Assembly: GCF_001427385.1 (NCBI RefSeq)
Contig: NZ_LMGJ01000001.1
Coordinates: 445,868 to 509,867 of the forward strand
Length of the DNA stretch: 64,000 bases
Direction: 5' to 3'
DNA from: Mesorhizobium sp. Root157
Lineage (GTDB): Bacteria > Pseudomonadota > Alphaproteobacteria > Rhizobiales > Rhizobiaceae
Both the position numbers and the translations under genes were made by a program. Shown one piece after another: positions 46,679 to 55,711 of the stretch (positions are counted from its first letter, which is position 1; each line of letters starts with the position of its first letter). The notes beneath the pieces were generated by a model. It had not been told where the DNA came from and did no database searches. It saw nothing but the letters and a program-made list of their open reading frames with translations.

Positions 46679-48673
46679 TTATTTGCCATTCACCCGCGCT
46701 TCGGCCGCCTTTGCGGCGGCTTCCGCGGTGATGCCGAAATGCGGATAGAGCTTTTCGATCGGCGCGCTGGCGCCGAAGCCGGTCATGCCGACGAAAATTC
46801 CATCGCTGCCGATGACGGCATCCCAGCCCTGACGAATGCCCGCTTCAATGGCGACCTTCACCTTGGCGCCACCGATGGTCTTTGCCCGGTAGTCGGCGCT
46901 CTGCTTTTCGAACAACTCGAAGCACGGCACTGAAACGACGCGCGTCGGCTGGCCCTTCTCCTGCAACAATTTGCGGGCGCCCAGCGCAATCTCGACCTCC
47001 GACCCGGAAGCGAAGATGGTCACCTTCGCTTCGCCGCCTTCCGCCGCGGCGAGTTCGTAAGCGCCCTTGCCGCACAGGTTTTCCTTGCTGAATTCCGTAC
47101 GCACCGCCGGCAGGTTCTGGCGGGTCAGCGCCAGCGTCGACGGCGTCTTTTCCGATTCCAGCGCAATCTGCCAGCATTCGGCCGCCTCGGTCGCATCCGC
47201 CGGCCGGAACACATTGTGGTTGGGGATGGCACGAAGGGCGGCCAGATGCTCGACCGGTTGATGGGTCGGCCCGTCTTCGCCCAGACCGATGGAATCGTGC
47301 GTCATCACGAAGATCGAGCGGATGCCCATCAGCGAGGCCAGCCGCATGGCCGGACGGGCATAGTCGGAGAAGCACATGAAGGTGCCGCCATACGGAACGA
47401 TGCCGCCGTGAAGCGCCAGTCCGTTCATCGCCGCCGCCATGCCGTGCTCGCGGATGCCGTAGTGGACATAGCGCTCGCCGTAATTGCCGGGCGTGATGTT
47501 CTTTGTCTGGCTGGTCTTGGTGTTGTTGGAGCCGGTGAGATCCGCCGAGCCGCCGATGGTTTCCGGCATCACACCGTTGATGACCTCAAGCGCCATCTCA
47601 GAGGATTTGCGCGTGGCGACCTTCGGCTTGTCCTCGGCAAGCTTCTTTTTGTAGTCCGCGATCGCGGTGTCGAAAGACTTCGGCAGTTCACCGCGCACGC
47701 GGCGTTCGAATTCGGCACGCTTGGCTGCATCGGCCTTGGCCAGACGTCCTTCCCAATCCGTGCGCGCCTTGGCGCCAGCTTTGCCGGCAGCACGCCACGT
47801 CTCGAGAATGTCGGCAGGAATGTCGAACGGCTCCGAACTCCAGCCGAGGAATTCACGGGCTCCGGCGATTTCGTCGGCCCCGAGCGGCGAGCCGTGCACC
47901 TTGTTGGTGCCGGCCTTGGTGGGTGCGCCGAAGCCGATGGTCGTCTTGGCGGCAATCAGCGTCGGCTTGTCGGAATGGCGAGCCGCCTCGATTGCATAAG
48001 CGATCGCTTCAGGGTCCATGCCGTCGACATGCATGGCATTCCAGCCCGACGCCTGGAAGCGCGCGACCTGGTCGGTCGAGTCGGACAGTGAAACGGGTCC
48101 GTCGATGGAAATGTCGTTGTTGTCCCAGATGACGATCAGCTTGTTCAGCTTCAGGTGGCCGGCAAGCGAGATCGCTTCCTGGCTGATGCCTTCCATCAGG
48201 CAACCGTCGCCCGCAAGCACATAGGTATAGTGGCTGACGAGATCGTCGCCGAACGCCGCGTTCATGATGCGCTCGCCGAGAGCGAAGCCGACCGAATTGG
48301 CGATGCCCTGGCCGAGCGGGCCGGTGGTCGTCTCGATGCCGGTGGCATGGCCGTATTCGGGATGGCCGGCGGTGCGCGATCCCAACTGGCGGAAATTCTT
48401 GATCTGGTCGAGGGTCATGTCCTCGTAGCCGGTCAGGTAAAGCAGCGAATAAAGCAGCATCGAGCCGTGGCCGGCCGACAGGATGAAGCGGTCGCGATCC
48501 GGCCAATGCGGGTCCATGGCATCGAATTTCAGGAACCGCGTGAAAAGCACGGTCGCAACGTCGGCGCAGCCCATCGGCAGGCCGGGGTGACCGGAATTGG
48601 CTTTCTCCACGGCATCCATGGAAAGAAAGCGGATCGCGTTGGCCATCCGATCATGTTGTTCACGCGAGAGCAT
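46679..48673 (-). CDS. tkt: Transketolase
   Basis: Thiamine-diphosphate enzyme of 664 residues that transfers two-carbon units in the pentose phosphate pathway. The conserved [15 protein letters not shown], the ThDP/Mg motif [20 protein letters not shown]...DNN and the pyrimidine-domain [15 protein letters not shown] are seen. ATG 48673 has GGAGG six bases upstream. It heads the tkt-gap-antiporter-pgk-aldolase stretch and is divergent from the DUF4164-zapA pair. Confidence 0.96.
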   Translation of the reverse strand: MLSREQHDRMANAIRFLSMDAVEKANSGHPGLPMGCADVATVLFTRFLKFDAMDPHWPDRDRFILSAGHGSMLLYSLLYLTGYEDMTLDQIKNFRQLGSRTAGHPEYGHATGIETTTGPLGQGIANSVGFALGERIMNAAFGDDLVSHYTYVLAGDGCLMEGISQEAISLAGHLKLNKLIVIWDNNDISIDGPVSLSDSTDQVARFQASGWNAMHVDGMDPEAIAYAIEAARHSDKPTLIAAKTTIGFGAPTKAGTNKVHGSPLGADEIAGAREFLGWSSEPFDIPADILETWRAAGKAGAKARTDWEGRLAKADAAKRAEFERRVRGELPKSFDTAIADYKKKLAEDKPKVATRKSSEMALEVINGVMPETIGGSADLTGSNNTKTSQTKNITPGNYGERYVHYGIREHGMAAAMNGLALHGGIVPYGGTFMCFSDYARPAMRLASLMGIRSIFVMTHDSIGLGEDGPTHQPVEHLAALRAIPNHNVFRPADATEAAECWQIALESEKTPSTLALTRQNLPAVRTEFSKENLCGKGAYELAAAEGGEAKVTIFASGSEVEIALGARKLLQEKGQPTRVVSVPCFELFEKQSADYRAKTIGGAKVKVAIEAGIRQGWDAVIGSDGIFVGMTGFGASAPIEKLYPHFGITAEAAAKAAEARVNGK

Positions 48674-48828
48674 GGTTCCTCCAGGGAGCGGCTTTGAGAG
48701 CTTGGGAAAGGTGCGCGACACATAGCAGGCGCGCACTTTTAGTCAACAAAAGCGGTGCATTTCAGCGGATTCGCCGCACCGAGGCCGTTCCCCGCCTGCC
48801 GTTAATGGGGGACAGAGCGAGAGCTTTG

Positions 48829-48858
48829 TTGACGCATGCTTCACACGGCGCCTAATGT
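48829..48858 (+). promoter_or_regulatory. Probable promoter of the DUF4164-zapA pair
   Basis: TTGACG (48829-48834), 18 bases, then TAATGT (48853-48858). About ten bases downstream lies the perfect inverted repeat CGCGTTC-T-GAACGCG (48870-48884), which could be an operator or a leader hairpin. Confidence 0.45.
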
Positions 48859-48921
48859 TTCAGGGATAACGCGTTCTGAACGCGAACGATTCGGTGATGG
48901 GCAAAAGACAGGATAACAGCC

Positions 48922-49194
48922 ATGACCGGGGACACCACGCTCAAGGAAGTCATCGCCAGGCTGGGCAAGGCCATGGAAAGCCTGGAAAGTGCGGTCGCCG
49001 TCAGGCTTGAGCATGAGCGGGATTATTCCGAGGCCGAGGCGGAAGTGCAGCGCATGAACGCCGATCGGTCGCGGCTGGCGCAGGAACTCGACAATTCGGA
49101 AGCCCGTGCCGAGCGGCTTGAAGACGCCAACAAGGAGGTGTCGCGCCGGCTGGTGACGGCCATGGAAACTATCCGCGCGGTGCTGGACAGGTAG
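48922..49194 (+). CDS. DUF4164 coiled-coil protein
   Basis: A 90-residue, almost wholly helical protein of the DUF4164 family. Heptad-like spacing of Leu and Ala runs from about residue 15 to 85 (LESAVAVRLEHERDYSEAEA, LAQELDNSEARAERLEDAN). It sits 16 bases before zapA, a conserved pair in rhizobia, so a role beside the Z ring is likely but unproven. Confidence 0.85.
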   Translation: MTGDTTLKEVIARLGKAMESLESAVAVRLEHERDYSEAEAEVQRMNADRSRLAQELDNSEARAERLEDANKEVSRRLVTAMETIRAVLDR

Positions 49195-49210
49195 GATTGA
49201 GAGTGTCGAA

Positions 49211-49576
49211 ATGGCCCAGGTGACGGTTTCGATCGACGGCAAGCAATACCGCATGGCCTGCGACGAGGGTCAGGAGGAGCATCTGACCGATCTCGCCGAG
49301 CGCTTCGACCGCTATGTGCTGCACCTCAAGGAATCGTTCGGCGAGATCGGCGACCAGCGCCTTACCGTGATGGCCGGCATCATGGTCATGGACGAACTCA
49401 GCGAACTGCAAAAGCGCATCAAGGGCATGGAAAGCGAGGTGCAGACCTTGCGCAAGACCCGTGACGACGCGCTGACCAAAGCCGACAAGAACGACTCCGC
49501 TCTCACCGGCGCGCTGGGGGCGCTGGCGCAGCGCATGGAGGATCTGGCGTCGACCTTGACGATCCGCAAGGATTGA
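49211..49576 (+). CDS. zapA: Cell division protein ZapA
   Basis: Cytoplasmic FtsZ-bundling protein of 121 residues. The N-terminal globular head starts VTVSIDGKQYRMACDEGQEEHL and carries LAERFDRYV. The C-terminal half is a coiled coil (MDELSELQKRIKGMESEVQTLR in part). Length and order fit the alphaproteobacterial form. Second gene of the DUF4164-zapA unit; a strong hairpin follows. Confidence 0.9.
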   Translation: MAQVTVSIDGKQYRMACDEGQEEHLTDLAERFDRYVLHLKESFGEIGDQRLTVMAGIMVMDELSELQKRIKGMESEVQTLRKTRDDALTKADKNDSALTGALGALAQRMEDLASTLTIRKD

Positions 49577-49581
49577 CCAGA

Positions 49582-49602
49582 GGTTCGTTCTTGGAACGAA
49601 CC
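49582..49602 (+). terminator. Stem-loop after zapA
   Basis: A perfect 9-bp stem GGTTCGTTC with its complement and a TTG loop, six bases beyond the zapA stop. No T run follows, so it may stabilise the 3' end or act with Rho. Confidence 0.45.
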
Positions 49603-49669
49603 AATCGCTCCCACTTCCCCCTTTAGAATAATTTTGCTCGCCGCCACAGGCCCGAGCCGTGCGCTGTTT

Positions 49670-49698
49670 TTGAGATCGACGCAAACTGGTGCTATAAT
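49670..49698 (+). promoter_or_regulatory. Promoter of the peroxiredoxin gene
   Basis: TTGAGA (49670-49675), 17 bases, then a perfect TATAAT (49693-49698), 112 bases before the start codon. One of the clearest promoters in the window. Confidence 0.65.
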
Positions 49699-49809
49699 TG
49701 CAGCAACGGAATGAGCTGGCGTAGGAATAATTTGCTCAAGTCCGCCCGAAACGACTTTTCAATTCTAAACGGCTTTTCAATTTCAACAAAGTCAGGACAG
49801 GCAAGTACC

Positions 49810-50469
49810 ATGACCCTCCGTATCAACGACACCGCACCGGATTTCAGCGCCGACACGACCGACGGGCCTATCCATTTCCATGAGTGGATCGGCGACGGAT
49901 GGGCTGTGCTTTTCTCCCATCCCAAGGATTTCACCCCGATCTGCACGACCGAACTCGGCACTATGGCCGGCCTGAAAGGCGAGTTCGACAAGCGCAACGC
50001 CAAGATCATCGGCATCTCGGTCGATCCGGTGGAAAGCCACAACAAGTGGAAGGGCGACATCCAGAAAGCGACCGGCCACGCAGTCAATTATCCGATGATC
50101 GGCGACAGGGAACTCAAGATCGCCAAGCTCTACGACATGCTGCCGGCGTCCGCAGGCGAAACGTCCGAGGGGCGTACGCCGGCCGACAATCAGACGGTGC
50201 GTTCTGTCTTCGTCATCGGCCCCGACAAGAAGGTCAAGCTGATCCTCACCTATCCGATGTCGACGGGACGCAATTTCCAGGAAATCCTGCGCGCCATCGA
50301 TTCCATCCAGCTCACCGCCAAGTTCCCGGTGTCGACGCCTGCCGACTGGAAGCCGGGTGAGGACATCGTGATTGCCGGATCGGTCTCGGACGAGGATGCA
50401 CTCAAGCGCTTCGGCGCCTTCGAAACCATCCTGCCCTATATCCGCAAGGCCAAGCAGCCGACTGCCTGA
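49810..50469 (+). CDS. 1-Cys peroxiredoxin (Prx6 type)
   Basis: Thiol peroxidase of 219 residues that reduces hydrogen peroxide and organic peroxides. The active site HPKDFTPICTTELG holds Cys45. No other cysteine is present in the protein, which makes it a 1-Cys enzyme. The long C-terminal dimer region (about 165-219, with WKPGEDIVI) fits Prx6. ATG 49810 gives the family N-terminus MTLRINDTAPDF. It has its own promoter and a shared terminator with rpoH. Confidence 0.94.
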   Translation: MTLRINDTAPDFSADTTDGPIHFHEWIGDGWAVLFSHPKDFTPICTTELGTMAGLKGEFDKRNAKIIGISVDPVESHNKWKGDIQKATGHAVNYPMIGDRELKIAKLYDMLPASAGETSEGRTPADNQTVRSVFVIGPDKKVKLILTYPMSTGRNFQEILRAIDSIQLTAKFPVSTPADWKPGEDIVIAGSVSDEDALKRFGAFETILPYIRKAKQPTA

Positions 50470-50530
50470 CGTGAACTACATGGCGGATCGGTTCTGGTCC
50501 GCTCCCGCGACAGACGAAATCCGACGACAA

Positions 50531-50573
50531 AAACGGCGCCGCCGGAATTTCCCGGCGGCGCCGCTTCTTTTCG
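50531..50573. terminator. Bidirectional terminator between peroxiredoxin and rpoH
   Basis: A 12-bp perfect stem CGGCGCCGCCGG (50534-50545) and its complement (50552-50563) around AATTTC, flanked by A-rich bases on the left and T-rich bases on the right. It can serve both converging genes. Confidence 0.8.
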
Positions 50574-50588
50574 TATCAGTGTGACGGC

Positions 50589-51500
50589 TTAAGCAGCCGG
50601 CTGGGCGTCGATCGTCCTGAGCGCCTGAGCCTGGCGCTTGGCCGCGGCCTTGACCGCGTCCTGCACCTTTTCGAAGGCGCGCACCTCGATCTGGCGCACG
50701 CGCTCGCGCGAGATGTCGAACTCGGTCGACAGTTCTTCCAGCGTCAGCGGCTCCTCGGAAAGTCGGCGGGCCTCGAAAATGCGCCGCTCGCGATCGTTCA
50801 GGACCGACATCGCGCCCGCCAGCATACCGCGGCGGTTATCGAGTTCGTCCTGCTCGATCAGCATCTGTTCCTGACTGTCGCTGTCATCGACCAGCCAATC
50901 CTGCCACTCGCCGCTTTCGCCTTCGCTCGCGCGGATCGGTGCGTTCAGCGAAGCATCGCCGGAAAGGCGGCGATTCATTGAAATCACCTCCTCCTCGGAG
51001 ACGTTGAGGCGGGTGGCGATCTCGGTGATCTGCTCGGGCTTCAAATCGCCTTCTTCCAAGGCCTGGATCTTGCCCTTGACCTTGCGCAGGTTGAAGAACA
51101 GCCGCTTCTGGTTGGCGGTGGTGCCCATCTTGACCAGGCTCCACGAGCGCAGGATGTACTCTTGGATGGAGGCCTTGATCCACCACATCGCATAGGTAGC
51201 CAGACGGAAGCCACGCTCCGGCTCGAACTTCTTCACGGCCTGCATGAGGCCGACATTGCCTTCAGAAATCACCTCGCCGATCGGCAATCCATAGCCGCGA
51301 TAGCCCATGGCAATCTTGGCAACGAGCCTGAGGTGACTGGTGACCAGCTTGTGCGCCGCGGACGTGTCGTCATGCTCGGCGTAACGCTTGGCGAGCATGT
51401 ACTCTTCCTGCGGCTGAAGCATGGGAAAACGGCGGATTTCTTCCAGATAGCGGGTGAGACCGCCTTCGCCGGAAACGATACTGGGCAATGACTGGGCCAT
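50589..51500 (-). CDS. rpoH: RNA polymerase sigma factor RpoH (sigma-32)
   Basis: Heat-shock sigma factor of 303 residues. Region 2 has GNVGLMQAVKKFEPERGFRLATYAMWWIKASIQEYIL in pieces, and the RpoH-specific LRKVKGKIQALEE box is present. Region 4 has the helix-turn-helix LSTEFDISRERVRQIEVRAFEKVQ. ATG 51500 has GAGGAGG upstream; the open frame beyond is not related. Rhizobia often have two rpoH genes; which one this is cannot be told here. Confidence 0.95.
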   Translation of the reverse strand: MAQSLPSIVSGEGGLTRYLEEIRRFPMLQPQEEYMLAKRYAEHDDTSAAHKLVTSHLRLVAKIAMGYRGYGLPIGEVISEGNVGLMQAVKKFEPERGFRLATYAMWWIKASIQEYILRSWSLVKMGTTANQKRLFFNLRKVKGKIQALEEGDLKPEQITEIATRLNVSEEEVISMNRRLSGDASLNAPIRASEGESGEWQDWLVDDSDSQEQMLIEQDELDNRRGMLAGAMSVLNDRERRIFEARRLSEEPLTLEELSTEFDISRERVRQIEVRAFEKVQDAVKAAAKRQAQALRTIDAQPAA

Positions 51501-51684
51501 GAAGCGCCCTCCTCTCTTCGAGAAATGCCCCCAAAACGCGGCGGGCATATGGCGCGGATGCCTGAGCGCACATCCGCAATCAGCTTTATACAGGAACAAA
51601 AGCAGAAAAGACAGCATTTGTTCAAGGCGAAACAGTCTGTCACGCTGAAGTGAACAATGCCAGTCAGGTTTGTTGAAGGCTGGT

Positions 51685-52740
51685 TCAGAGTTTCCGAAAG
51701 CCGCAGGCGAGTTCCTCCATGTCCCCCGGCATCGGCGCTTCGAACCGCATTGCGATATGGGTGGCCGGGTGATGGAATTCAAGCAGGCGGGCATGCAGCG
51801 CCTGGCGCGGAAACGCCTGAACTTGCTGGCGAAGAGGCTCCGGCAGTCGATTGGCCTTGGTGCGGAAGGCCTGCCCATAGTCGGGATCGCCCACGACCGG
51901 ATGGCCGATATGCGCCATATGCACCCGGATTTGATGGGTCCGGCCGGTTTCCAGCCGGCATTCGACGAGGCTCGCCGTGGCGAATTGCGACTGGCCTTCG
52001 CCGTAGCGTTCCTCGACCGCGTAGTGTGTCACGGCATGGCGCGCGTCGTCGCGGCCCTGCGGCACGACGGCTCGGCGCACCCGGTCGGCAGCGCGGCCGA
52101 GCGGCGCATCGACCGTCCCGGAGAGCCGTTGCGGTATGCCCCAGACCAGCGCGACATAGGCGCGTTGCAGATTGCCGGTGCGGCCATGATCGGCAAAAGC
52201 CTCCGACAACGCCTTGTGGGCCCGGTCGGTCTTGGCCGCCACCATGACGCCGCTGGTGGCCTTGTCGAGGCGATGCACGATGCCGGGCCGCCTGACACCG
52301 CCGATCCCGGAAAGGCTTGCCCCGCAGTGATGGATCAAGGCATTGACCAGCGTGCCGGTCCAGTTGCCCGCGCCGGGGTGAACGACCAATCCGGCCGGCT
52401 TGTTGATGACGATCAGTTCGTCATCCTCGTAAAGCACGTCGAGCGCGATCGCCTCGCCCTGCGGTTCGGCGGGTTCCGGCTCGGGCATCTCGACCGATAC
52501 CTTTTCGTCGGCCGCCATCTTGCGCTTGGCTTCCGTAACGACCGCCCCGCCCAGGCGCACTGCGCCTTGCTTGATCAGCACCTGCACGCGGCTGCGCGAA
52601 AGCTCCGGGCCGAGCCTGGCGGCAAGCCATTGGTCGAGGCGCTGGCCGGCCGCATCGGCACCGGCTTCAAGCTCGATCGAGCCGCCCCCTATCAATCCGG
52701 CCCCTATCAATCCATCGACCTGTTCGCTATGAGCGCTCAT
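51685..52740 (-). CDS. RluA-family pseudouridine synthase (RluD-like)
   Basis: Modifies uridines of 23S rRNA; 351 residues. An S4 RNA-binding domain (about 32-90) precedes the catalytic domain, where the signature GIVHRLDKATSG has the catalytic Asp159. VINKPAGLVVHPG and GRTHQIRVHMAHIGHPVVGD are also typical. The architecture is that of RluC/RluD; the target sites are not certain. Divergent from the DUF6476-like gene by 26 bases. Confidence 0.93.
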   Translation of the reverse strand: MSAHSEQVDGLIGAGLIGGGSIELEAGADAAGQRLDQWLAARLGPELSRSRVQVLIKQGAVRLGGAVVTEAKRKMAADEKVSVEMPEPEPAEPQGEAIALDVLYEDDELIVINKPAGLVVHPGAGNWTGTLVNALIHHCGASLSGIGGVRRPGIVHRLDKATSGVMVAAKTDRAHKALSEAFADHGRTGNLQRAYVALVWGIPQRLSGTVDAPLGRAADRVRRAVVPQGRDDARHAVTHYAVEERYGEGQSQFATASLVECRLETGRTHQIRVHMAHIGHPVVGDPDYGQAFRTKANRLPEPLRQQVQAFPRQALHARLLEFHHPATHIAMRFEAPMPGDMEELACGFRKL

Positions 52741-52766
52741 CTGATCAAACTGTTCCGGACTTTGCC

Positions 52767-53150
52767 ATGACCCGGCCCCATGCCGACGAAGACGAAGAAA
52801 AGCCGCTCGACCCCTCGGTCGAGAAAGTGCGCAAGAAACTCATCCGTTTCATGGGGCTGAATCTCGGCCTTTTGTTCCTTGCCCTTATGGTGGTCATCGC
52901 GGCCCTTGTCTACAAATCGCGCACCGCCGAGACGCCGGCCCCGGCGCCCGCCGGCGACATTCAGGCTCCTGCCGGTCAGCCGGTCGAGGGCGACATCGTG
53001 CTGCCGGTCGGCGCAAGAATCGTATCGCAGTCGATTTCCGGCAATCGCATTTCCATCGACGTCGAACTTTCCGAAGGCGGGCGCGCCATCTTCGTCTACG
53101 ACATTGCCGAACAGCGCCTGATCGGGCGCTTCGCCGTCAGGACGAAGTAG
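52767..53150 (+). CDS. Single-pass membrane protein, DUF6476-like
   Basis: A 127-residue protein with an acidic N-terminus, one transmembrane helix (LNLGLLFLALMVVIAALVY, about 31-49), a Pro/Ala linker and a small periplasmic beta-rich domain (IVLPVGARIVSQSISGNRISI). It seems to belong to the DUF6476 family of alphaproteobacteria, function unknown. Standing between the pseudouridine synthase and rsfS, it gives no further clue. Confidence 0.7.
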   Translation: MTRPHADEDEEKPLDPSVEKVRKKLIRFMGLNLGLLFLALMVVIAALVYKSRTAETPAPAPAGDIQAPAGQPVEGDIVLPVGARIVSQSISGNRISIDVELSEGGRAIFVYDIAEQRLIGRFAVRTK

Positions 53151-53223
53151 GTGACGCGATCAACTGTTCGGACGGAGGCGATCTTCGTCTTGAAACTGCA
53201 TTGGAACTCTGCCTATCTAAGCA

Positions 53224-53682
53224 ATGTCACCTGCTTTGAAGGGTGATTTGGTTGTTCTTGATGCGAAAGGAAAGACACTGAGAACAGCACTTCGGAAGAA
53301 GGCCGACATCGTGCCTTCGCCGGCCGGGATCAGCGCAAGCGATACCCGTGCCCTCGCCGCAGTCCTTGCCAGTCTGGAAGACTCCAAGGCCGAAAACATC
53401 GTCTCCATCGACATTCAGGGAAAATCGAGCTTGGGCGACTACATGGTTGTCGCCTCGGGCCGGTCGAACCGTCATGTCGCGGCTGTCGCCGATCACCTGC
53501 TCAAGGCGCTCAAGGATGCCGGTCTCGGCAATGTGCGCGTCGAGGGACTGGCCGGCGCTGACTGGGTCCTGATCGATTCCGGCGACGTCATCGTCCATGT
53601 CTTCCGGCCAGAGGTCCGCGACTTCTACAATCTGGAAAAGATGTGGCAGGCGCCGGACCTGGAGGAAGAAACGCTGCACTAG
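53224..53682 (+). CDS. rsfS: Ribosomal silencing factor RsfS
   Basis: Binds L14 on the large subunit and blocks joining of subunits under starvation. The domain lies from about residue 42 to 150 (LEDSKAENIVSIDIQGKS, DYMVVASGRSNRHV, DWVLIDSGDVIVHVF, YNLEKMW). ATG 53224 gives 152 residues with a basic N-terminal extension. GTG 53311, eight bases after AAGAAGG, would give a more usual length near 123; the choice is open. First of the rsfS-rlmH-envC-ctpA run. Confidence 0.92.
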   Translation: MSPALKGDLVVLDAKGKTLRTALRKKADIVPSPAGISASDTRALAAVLASLEDSKAENIVSIDIQGKSSLGDYMVVASGRSNRHVAAVADHLLKALKDAGLGNVRVEGLAGADWVLIDSGDVIVHVFRPEVRDFYNLEKMWQAPDLEEETLH

Positions 53683-53816
53683 CCTAGCCGGCGCCCCTTG
53701 GGTGCGGGCTGCTGCGGAGTGCAGGTCGCGAGTGATTCCTGATGGAAACCGCAGCGGTTTCCAGACTGGTGTCGACTGCGTTTCGCTTTCCGAGGCTACC
53801 GAAGCCAGGACTTGGA

Positions 53817-54299
53817 ATGAAAATAACCATCCACGCCGTGGGCCGCATGAAATCCGGCCCCGAAAAGGAACTTGCCGACCGCTACTTCGAGCGTTTCGCC
53901 AGGTCAGGGCCGGCAATCGGCCTCGAATTCACAGGCATCACCGAGATACAGGAAGGCCGTGGCCAGACCGCCAGTGAGCGGCGGCGCGAGGAAGGCCAGA
54001 AACTGCAGGCGCAATTGCAGGCCGGGAGCGCGCTTCTCCTGCTCGATGAACGCGGCAAGAACTTTTCGTCCGAAGAGTTTGCGGGCCGTATCGGTCTGTT
54101 GCGGGACGGCGGCCGCAAGACATTGGTCATCGCCATCGGCGGCCCCGACGGTCACGACCAGTCGCTGCGCGACCAGGCGGATCTGGTGGTCTCTTTTGGG
54201 GAACTTACCTGGCCGCATCAACTCGTGCGCGTCATGCTGGGCGAACAACTCTATCGCGCCGCAACGATCCTGTCGGGTCACCCCTATCACCGCGCCTGA
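53817..54299 (+). CDS. rlmH: 23S rRNA pseudouridine(1915)-N3 methyltransferase
   Basis: SPOUT-class methyltransferase of 160 residues. It starts MKITIHAVGRMKSGPE and contains LLLDERGKNFSSEEFA. The knot loops are IAIGGPDGHD and VVSFGELTWPHQLVRVML, followed by the C-terminal YRAATILSGHPYHRA. ATG 53817 gives the family start; the upstream frame has no similarity. Next to rsfS, a pairing found across bacteria. Confidence 0.95.
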   Translation: MKITIHAVGRMKSGPEKELADRYFERFARSGPAIGLEFTGITEIQEGRGQTASERRREEGQKLQAQLQAGSALLLLDERGKNFSSEEFAGRIGLLRDGGRKTLVIAIGGPDGHDQSLRDQADLVVSFGELTWPHQLVRVMLGEQLYRAATILSGHPYHRA

Positions 54300-54426
54300 A
54301 CGGCGCCAGATCGTGGACTCATAAATCGGCGCCGCTCGGATTTTCGCCCCAATCTCCATCAATTTGCGCGGGAAGAGCGCGGTTCCCGGATTCATTCGAA
54401 ACCAGAATCGCACTACAGTAGGGCGA

Positions 54427-55710
54427 ATGTCAGATCTCACACAGGTGAAGCCGAACCGCTGGAGTGCCCGCCATCTCGTCGTGGCTGCGGCGCTGGTGCT
54501 GTCGGCTGGCCGGGCCGAAGCGCAGGCATTCCCCAACGGTGTGTCCGATCCGCAGGACAACAGGGCCGAATATGAGCGCATAACCCGGGAAATCACCCTG
54601 TCGTCGGAGCGGATGGCGGGGCTCGCCGCCGATATCGCTTCGGTGCGCAAGGACTATGCCAGCATCACCGCTGCCCTCATCCAGTCCGCCAAGACCGAGC
54701 AGAAGCTTGGTCAGGACATCGAGGACATCGGCGCCAAAATGGACGGCTTGAAGGAACAGGACGCCAGGATCCGCGCGTCGCTGGCGTCGCGCCGCGACGT
54801 GCTTGCCGAAGTGCTCGGCGCCCTGCAGCGCATGGGCATCAGCCCGCCGCCGGCAATTCTGGTCAAGCCGGAGGACGCGCTGTCGTCCGTGCGCAGCGCC
54901 ATCCTGCTCGGCGCGGTTGTGCCGGAACTGCGTGATCAGACCGAAGTGCTGATGGCCGACCTCAAGGAACATTCGCGCGTCACCGCCTCCATCGAGGCCG
55001 AGCGTGTCAAGCTGACGGAAGCGGTCACCGACCAGGTCACCGAAAAGCAGCGCCTCACCCTGCTTCTGGAGGCCAAGAAGAAGTTCCAGGCCGAAACGCA
55101 GGCCGCCATCGCCGCCGAGCAACAGCGCGCGCAGGACCTTGCCGAAAAGGCGAAAAGCCTCAAGGACCTGATCGCCTCGCTGGAGACCGATGCCAGACGC
55201 AAGGCCGCCGTCGACCAGTCGAAAACGGCAGCATTACCCATTCCCGAGGCCAACCAGTTGCTTGATCAGGTGCCGTTTTCGGCCTTGCAGGGCCAGGTCG
55301 CGCTGCCGGTCATCGGCAAGGTCAAGCGCCGGTTCGGCGCCGGCGACGATAACGGATCGGTGATGCAGGGCGACATGGTTGCGACACAATCGGGCGCGAT
55401 CGTAACCGCCCCGGCGGACGGGAGCGTACTTTATGCGGGGCCGTTTCGTTCCTATGGACAACTCTTGATCCTTGATGCCGGCGGCGGCTATCATGTCGTG
55501 CTGGCGGGGATGAACCGGTTGACCGTCGCGTCCGGCCAATCCGTGCTCGCAGGCGAGCCGGTCGGTGCGATGGGTGAAGCAAGGGTGGCAAGCACCTCGG
55601 CGACACAGAATGCAGATGCCACGCCGGAACTTTATGTCGAGTTCCGCAAGGATGGAAAACCCGTCGATCCGACCCCGTGGTGGGCGGACCGTTTTTCTGG
55701 AAGGACGTGA
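54427..55710 (+). CDS. EnvC-type murein hydrolase activator
   Basis: Periplasmic protein of 427 residues. Signal peptide ends near AEAQAF; a long coiled coil (about 45-260) precedes a LytM/M23 domain (about 290-425). The zinc ligands of active M23 peptidases are lacking: the first HxxxD is replaced in MQGDMVATQSG, and the last HxH reads YVEFRKDGKP. This degenerate state is that of EnvC, which activates amidases instead of cutting murein. It ends one base before ctpA. Confidence 0.9.
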   Translation: MSDLTQVKPNRWSARHLVVAAALVLSAGRAEAQAFPNGVSDPQDNRAEYERITREITLSSERMAGLAADIASVRKDYASITAALIQSAKTEQKLGQDIEDIGAKMDGLKEQDARIRASLASRRDVLAEVLGALQRMGISPPPAILVKPEDALSSVRSAILLGAVVPELRDQTEVLMADLKEHSRVTASIEAERVKLTEAVTDQVTEKQRLTLLLEAKKKFQAETQAAIAAEQQRAQDLAEKAKSLKDLIASLETDARRKAAVDQSKTAALPIPEANQLLDQVPFSALQGQVALPVIGKVKRRFGAGDDNGSVMQGDMVATQSGAIVTAPADGSVLYAGPFRSYGQLLILDAGGGYHVVLAGMNRLTVASGQSVLAGEPVGAMGEARVASTSATQNADATPELYVEFRKDGKPVDPTPWWADRFSGRT

Positions 55711-55711
55711 A

